A stretch of DNA of 9,325 nucleotides. Origin: Bradyrhizobium sp. (GTDB lineage Bacteria > Pseudomonadota > Alphaproteobacteria > Rhizobiales > Xanthobacteraceae). The position numbers and the translations under genes are program-made. The stretch covers positions 1 through 9,325 of the forward strand of contig JAQGKJ010000399.1 in NCBI GenBank assembly GCA_028290165.1, written 5' to 3'. The notes beneath the pieces are model-generated. The model did no database searches. It was not told where the DNA came from and was given only the letters and a program-made list of their open reading frames with translations. Positions 6,023 through 9,325 of the stretch are shown here, one piece after another. Positions within the stretch are counted from its first letter, which is position 1. Each line of letters begins with the position of its first letter.

Positions 6023-6565
6023 ATGACCGGAAACCAGTTTGCAATATTCGACACCGCGATCGGCCGCTGCGGCATCGTCTGGGGCGCGCGCGGGATCAAT
6101 GCGGTGCAGCTGCCGATGAGCAGCGAGGACAAGACCCGTACCCGGATTCGCCAGGTCCATGGCGATATCGCGGAAGCGCCGCCGCCGGCCGAGGTGCTGC
6201 GCGCGATCGACGGCATCGTCGAACTGCTTGAGGGCAAGCCGAATGACCTGTCAGAGGTCGTGCTCGATCTCGACGGCGTCCCCGAATTCAACCGTGGCGT
6301 CTACGACATCGCGCGCACCATCCCGCCCGGCAAGACGCTGACTTACGGCGATATCGCCAAGCGGCTCGGCGGCGTCGAGCTGTCGCGGGACGTCGGCCAG
6401 GCGCTCGGGCGCAATCCCTGTCCAATCGTGGTGCCCTGCCACCGTGTGCTCGCCGCCGGCGGCAAGCCCGGCGGATTTTCCGCCAATGGCGGCGTCACCA
6501 CCAAGCTCAAGATGTTGGCGATCGAGGGCGCGGCGGTCAATCACACGCCGAACCTGTTCGACTGA
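6023..6565 (+). CDS. ogt: Methylated-DNA--[protein]-cysteine S-methyltransferase (O6-alkylguanine repair)
   Basis: This 180-aa suicide repair protein moves the alkyl group from O6-alkylguanine in DNA onto its own cysteine. The active site is PCHR with Cys139 (IVVPCHRVLAAGGKPGGFSA), with Arg122 as the probable base-flipping arginine, Asn131 in the NP turn and Glu168 completing the Cys-His-Glu network. Residues about 88-172 are the conserved methyltransferase / DNA-binding domain, and residues 1-80 are the variable N-terminal domain. There is no Ada-type zinc or AraC domain, so this is a stand-alone Ogt type. The substrate-side loop reads GFSANGGVTTK rather than the classical YSGGL form. I chose the ATG at 6023 because GGAG (6013-6016) lies 6 bp upstream; an in-frame ATG at 5996 would add only nine residues. 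It is unrelated in function to its neighbours. Confidence 0.94.
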   Translation: MTGNQFAIFDTAIGRCGIVWGARGINAVQLPMSSEDKTRTRIRQVHGDIAEAPPPAEVLRAIDGIVELLEGKPNDLSEVVLDLDGVPEFNRGVYDIARTIPPGKTLTYGDIAKRLGGVELSRDVGQALGRNPCPIVVPCHRVLAAGGKPGGFSANGGVTTKLKMLAIEGAAVNHTPNLFD

Positions 6566-6610
6566 ACCCATTGCGCGTTTGAGCCTGGAAACCTCCAGGA
6601 ATTCAGTCGC

Positions 6611-6723
6611 ACCTCTCCCATCGGGAGAGGTCGATTTGCGCAAGCAAATCGGGTGAGGGTTGCTCTCCATCGATAGACCGTTACCGCTCGCAAATGCTCG
6701 CGACCTCTCCCGAGGGGAGAGGT
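6611..6723. repeat. Inverted pair of ACCTCTCCC hairpin repeats between convergent genes
   Basis: The left copy has two adjacent hairpins: ACCTCTCCC / GGGAGAGGT (6611-6619 / 6623-6631), and CGATTTGC / GCAAATCG (6632-6639 / 6644-6651) with a GCAA (GNRA-type) loop. The right copy is ACCTCTCC / GGAGAGGT (6703-6710 / 6716-6723). Read on the minus strand, the right copy continues as a degenerate version of the left copy, so the two are inverted. The pair lies between the ogt stop and the hydrolase stop and may act as a terminator for both, though there is no clear T-run. Confidence 0.75.
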
Positions 6724-6764
6724 GAGACCCCGTTCCTGTCGCATTCAATTTAGCAAATCAGAAG

Positions 6765-7637
6765 TCAGCCGATCGCCTCACAGGAAAATCCGTCGCCCCA
6801 GCGGCGGATTCTTCCTGTCGAGGGCGAGGGGAAATGCGCGGTGCAGCACAGAGTATCGGTGTCGCAATAGCGCTCCAGGAAATTGCGCCGCGTCGTCGCC
6901 GACTGCATCTGTTCGACGTCGAATTTCGCCGATAGTTCGGGATAGCGCGCCTGCAACGGCGAATGCATCAGGTCGCCGCTGGCGACGGCAGTGTCCTTGC
7001 CGCGCCCGAAGGCGAACGCAACGTGTCCCGGCGTATGGCCCGGCGTCGGCAGGATGCGGACATGGTCGCCGATCTCGTAATCGTGGCGCACGATCTCGGC
7101 CTGGTTGGCTTCGATCACGGGCAGCACGCTGTCGCCGAACGGCGGCACCGGCGTCGTCGCGTTCTGCTCGGTCCAGTAATCGAATTCGCCTTTGTCGAAG
7201 ATATAGCGTGCGTTCGGAAAGGTCGGCACCCAGCGGCCATTTTCCAGCCGCGTGTTCCAGCCGACATGATCGACATGCAGATGCGTGCACATCACGAAAT
7301 CGATGTCGCCGACCGAAAAACCCGCCGACGCCAGCCCGCGCATGTAGGTGTTGTCGGTCTTCATGTTCCATTTCGGGCGCAGCGGCCTCGGCTTGTCATT
7401 GCCGATACAGCTGTCGACCAGAATCGTGTGATGCGGCGTCTTGACGACGTAGGACTGGAAACACAGGATCAGCACGCCGCTGTCGTCGATCGCGCCGGCC
7501 TCGCGCATCCACGGGGTGTTTTCCTCAAGGAGATCCGCCGTCAGGCCGGGCAGCATCTCCAGTGCCGGCAGGAAAGTGGTTTCCTGCTCGATGATGCGAT
7601 GGACGGTGAGATCGCCGAGGGTGAGCTTGAGATCCAT
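6765..7637 (-). CDS. MBL-fold metallo-hydrolase
   Basis: This is a 290-aa di-zinc hydrolase of the metallo-beta-lactamase superfamily. All metal ligands are visible: H119, H121, D123 and H124 (THLHVDHVGW), H201 (TPGHTPGH), D222 (SGDLMHSP) and H268 (TAHFPSPS). The general layout resembles N-acyl-homoserine-lactone lactonases and related quinolone/lactone hydrolases, but the fold covers many substrates and I cannot choose one. A C-rich stretch (CC at 264-265) precedes the last ligand. No signal peptide is seen, so it is cytoplasmic. The start at 7637 has TAAGGA at 7645-7650, 7 bp upstream, and lies only 18 bp after the stop of the glutathione S-transferase gene. The two are almost certainly one transcript, and a glutathione- or thioester-linked substrate is possible. 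Confidence 0.92.
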   Translation of the reverse strand: MDLKLTLGDLTVHRIIEQETTFLPALEMLPGLTADLLEENTPWMREAGAIDDSGVLILCFQSYVVKTPHHTILVDSCIGNDKPRPLRPKWNMKTDNTYMRGLASAGFSVGDIDFVMCTHLHVDHVGWNTRLENGRWVPTFPNARYIFDKGEFDYWTEQNATTPVPPFGDSVLPVIEANQAEIVRHDYEIGDHVRILPTPGHTPGHVAFAFGRGKDTAVASGDLMHSPLQARYPELSAKFDVEQMQSATTRRNFLERYCDTDTLCCTAHFPSPSTGRIRRWGDGFSCEAIG

Positions 7638-7655
7638 GACAACGTCCTTAACGGT

Positions 7656-8270
7656 TTACGCCGGCGGCGGCACCGAGATCTTCACCGAAGGCCGGCTGAG
7701 CATTCTTTCGTGGAAGGCGTCGAGCTTCGGATAGGCCTTGCGCCACCCGCAATCGGCAAAGCGGAAATCGGCATAGCCGAGCACACAGGTGAGCGTGATC
7801 TGGGCGATATCGAGCGGCCGCGCCAGCATCTCCGCCTGCTGCTCGAAGCGAGCCATGCCTTTCCAGGCCCGGTTCCAGTGATCGTCGGCCCATGCCTGCC
7901 AGCGCAGCGTCTCCGGCCGCACCATTTTCTCGTAGCGGCACAGCAGCATCGAATCGAGCATGCCCTGCAGCATCGAATGATCGCTCTTGACCTTCCAGCG
8001 CGCCGGGCCGGAGGCCGGAATCAGTTTTCCGCCGCCGGCGAGTTCGTCAAGATATTCGACGATGACGTAGGAATCCAGGATGACCTCGCCATTGTCCAGG
8101 ATCAGCACCGGCAGCTTCTTTAGCGGCGTAATGCGCGAATATTCATCATTGGGCTGGCCCGGTGCGACCGTGGTCGCAACGAATTCGATTTTGTCGATCA
8201 GGCCGAGTTCAATCGCGGCAATGCGAACCTTGCGGGCGAAGGGCGAGGCGGCGGAGAATGAGAGTTTCAT
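7656..8270 (-). CDS. Glutathione S-transferase, YibF-like
   Basis: This 204-aa protein has an N-terminal thioredoxin-like domain (residues 1-78) and a helical C-terminal domain (90-200). Ser9 in SPFARKVR is the probable glutathione-activating residue, Pro54 in KKLPVL is the conserved cis-proline, and D66-S67 binds the gamma-glutamyl group. The C-terminal half, including LTCVLGYADFRF and the GWRKAYPKLDAFHERMLSRPS region, closely resembles E. coli YibF. Family roles include conjugation, dehalogenation and isomerisation; the reaction here is unknown. The start at 8270 has AAGGAA at 8278-8283, 7 bp upstream. It precedes the MBL hydrolase gene by 18 bp and follows the FAH-family gene after a 133-bp gap filled by hairpin repeats. 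Confidence 0.92.
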   Translation of the reverse strand: MKLSFSAASPFARKVRIAAIELGLIDKIEFVATTVAPGQPNDEYSRITPLKKLPVLILDNGEVILDSYVIVEYLDELAGGGKLIPASGPARWKVKSDHSMLQGMLDSMLLCRYEKMVRPETLRWQAWADDHWNRAWKGMARFEQQAEMLARPLDIAQITLTCVLGYADFRFADCGWRKAYPKLDAFHERMLSRPSVKISVPPPA

Positions 8271-8297
8271 ATTAGTATTCCTTAAAAATGAAAGGTG

Positions 8298-8395
8298 CCG
8301 TCATCCTAGGTGCTCGCGTCTTCGCGAGCCTCGAAGGATGACGGTTCGTTGTGGCTCATCCTTCGAGACGCGCGCGAGAGCGCTGCTCAGGATGA
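8298..8395. repeat. Tandem pair of CGTCATCCT...AGGATGACG hairpin repeats
   Basis: The first unit has inverted ends CCGTCATCCT (8298-8307) and AGGATGACGG (8335-8344) around a hairpin GCTCGCG / CGCGAGC (8312-8318 / 8323-8329, loop TCTT). The second unit has inverted ends TCATCCT (8356-8362) and AGGATGA (8389-8395) around a GC-rich interior. The pair fills the gap between the co-oriented FAH-family and GST genes. It may reduce read-through or shape mRNA stability; that is inferred. Confidence 0.75.
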
Positions 8396-8403
8396 CGACG
8401 GTA

Positions 8404-9246
8404 TCACGCCGCGACAATCTCCTGGCGCTGCTCGCCGAGCCCCTCGATGCCGAGCGTGACGACGTCGCCCACGTTGAGGAATTGCGGCGGCTTCATGCCG
8501 AGGCCGACGCCGGGCGGGGTGCCCGTGGTGATGATGTCGCCGGGCAGCAGGGTAAGGAATGTCGAGACGTAGGAAATGCACTTCGCCATGGTGAAGATCA
8601 TGGTGGAGGTCGAACCCCTCTGGCGGCGCTCGCCGTTGACGTCGAGCCACATCGAGAGTTTCTGGACGTCCGCGATTTCGTCCTTGGTCACCAGCCACGG
8701 GCCGACCGGGCCGAAGGTGTCATGCGACTTGCCCTTGGTCCACTGTCCCCCGCGCTCCTGCTGGAAATAGCGCTCGGAGACATCATTGCAGACGCAATAG
8801 CCGGCGACATGATTGAGTGCGTTGGCCTCGCTGACGTATTTGGCACGGGTGCCGATGATGGCGGCAATTTCGACCTCCCAGTCGAGTTTCCTGGATTCGC
8901 GCGGCTTTTCGACCGCGTCGTTCGGGCCTGAGAGCGCGGTATTGGCTTTCAGGAAGAAGATCGGTTCGGCCGGTATCGGATTTCCGGTCTCCTTGGCGTG
9001 ATCGATATAGTTCAGCCCGATGGCGACGAATTTCGAGATGCCGGTCACCGGCGCGCCGATCCGCTGGGTTCCGCTGATAGCCGGAAGCGTGGCCGGGTCG
9101 AGGGCGGCGAGCTTTGCGAGCGAAGCCGGCGCATAGGCCTCGCCATTGAGGTCCTTCACATGCGCGGAGAGATCGCGCAATTGACCCGATTTGTCGATCA
9201 GGCCGGGCTTTTCCTGGCCAAGTGCGCCGTAACGAACAAGCTTCAT
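8404..9246 (-). CDS. Fumarylacetoacetate hydrolase (FAH) family protein
   Basis: This is a 280-aa cytoplasmic metal-dependent enzyme that cleaves or decarboxylates acylpyruvate-type or 2-oxo acid substrates. The FAH fold spans about residues 70-278. Metal ligands are E124 and E126 (LDWEVEIAAIIG) and D155 (CNDVSER). Other conserved parts are GLNYIDHAKE (77-86), the loop lysine K172 (TKGKSHDTFGP) and TGTPPGVGLG (241-250). Length and motifs fit the FAHD1 / fumarylpyruvate hydrolase / ureidoglycolate-lyase-like branch rather than long eukaryotic FAH. These genes often serve aromatic (gentisate or homogentisate) degradation, and the neighbouring GST would fit that theme. However, no ring-cleavage dioxygenase is in the window, so the substrate is open. 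AAGGGAG at 9256-9262 supports the start. Confidence 0.93.
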   Translation of the reverse strand: MKLVRYGALGQEKPGLIDKSGQLRDLSAHVKDLNGEAYAPASLAKLAALDPATLPAISGTQRIGAPVTGISKFVAIGLNYIDHAKETGNPIPAEPIFFLKANTALSGPNDAVEKPRESRKLDWEVEIAAIIGTRAKYVSEANALNHVAGYCVCNDVSERYFQQERGGQWTKGKSHDTFGPVGPWLVTKDEIADVQKLSMWLDVNGERRQRGSTSTMIFTMAKCISYVSTFLTLLPGDIITTGTPPGVGLGMKPPQFLNVGDVVTLGIEGLGEQRQEIVAA

Positions 9247-9273
9247 TTTTGATCACTCCCTTGAGGGTTTACT

Positions 9274-9325
9274 TTACTTGGGACGCTTCATGGAACAGGG
9301 CGGGGCGAAATTCAACTGCCGCGCC
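9274..9325 (-). CDS. Possible 3' end of an upstream gene (partial)
   Basis: On the minus strand two frames are open from the right edge. The one ending with TAA at 9274-9276 encodes ARQLNFAPPCSMKRPK, with 13 of 16 codons ending in G or C, so it looks more coding than the other frame (stop at 9269-9271, 10 of 18). The stop would lie 27 bp before the FAH-family start, consistent with one operon. It is too short to identify. Confidence 0.4.
   Translation of the reverse strand, partial: ARQLNFAPPCSMKRPK

Noticed and set aside
6765..7637. Naming the MBL protein an N-acyl-homoserine-lactone lactonase
   Set aside because: The metal motif HxHxDH is shared by the whole superfamily; there is no quorum-sensing gene nearby and no residue seen here that fixes the substrate.
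6963..8123. Long plus-strand open frame (386 codons) opposite the MBL and GST genes
   Set aside because: It is the antisense of two clearly recognisable enzymes with complete motifs, spans their gap, and its product is rich in Arg/His/Asp as GC-rich antisense frames usually are.
8080..8931. Plus-strand open frame of 283 codons across the GST/FAH gap
   Set aside because: It overlaps two well-supported minus-strand genes and passes through the hairpin repeats; no family resemblance.
1..9325. CRISPR array, tRNA, insertion sequence or phage genes
   Set aside because: No evenly spaced direct repeats, no cloverleaf with CCA-type ends, no transposase or integrase motifs were seen; the repeats present are inverted and intergenic.

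Overview
The window is GC-rich DNA with strong G/C third-position bias, Tat-type export of a periplasmic binding protein, and several families of short palindromic intergenic repeats. Together these point to an alphaproteobacterium of the Bradyrhizobium / Rhodopseudomonas type (Hyphomicrobiales). This is an inference from protein style and repeats; there is no rRNA or tRNA in the window. I see nine complete protein genes, two gene ends cut by the window edges, and no transposase, CRISPR array or stable RNA gene.

Left part (1-2713). A 3' gene end (1-39) is followed by a palindromic repeat and a strong hairpin terminator. Next comes a minus-strand periplasmic binding protein of a TRAP transporter, closely resembling the alpha-keto-acid binder TakP, with no DctQ/DctM membrane genes beside it. 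A roughly 315-bp gap separates it from a plus-strand short-chain dehydrogenase carrying the motifs of the progesterone 5-beta-reductase / iridoid-synthase (PRISE) enone-reductase family.

Centre (2736-5751). Three minus-strand genes form a likely regulon. A GntR/FCD repressor is followed by an ectoine-hydroxylase-like Fe(II)/2-oxoglutarate dioxygenase (PhyH family), and then by a two-domain NAD(P)-dependent dehydrogenase (homoserine-dehydrogenase-like Rossmann part plus C-terminal SAF domain). An oxygenase that hydroxylates a small molecule, an oxidoreductase and a ligand-sensing repressor suggest a small catabolic module of unknown substrate. An imperfect 24-bp palindrome just upstream of the repressor overlaps its predicted transcription start and is a good candidate autoregulatory operator. 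This is the most interesting part of the window.

Right part (6023-9325). A plus-strand O6-alkylguanine-DNA methyltransferase is followed by an inverted pair of hairpin repeats. Then come three minus-strand enzyme genes, in transcription order: a fumarylacetoacetate-hydrolase-family enzyme, a YibF-like glutathione S-transferase and a metallo-beta-lactamase-fold hydrolase. The last two are tightly spaced (18 bp). The set resembles catabolic or detoxification clusters, but its substrate cannot be read from sequence. The 3' end of another minus-strand gene probably lies at the right edge.

At least three palindromic repeat families occupy the gaps: at 50-136, 4101-4190 and a collapsed copy at 5043-5062; at 6611-6723; and at 8298-8395.
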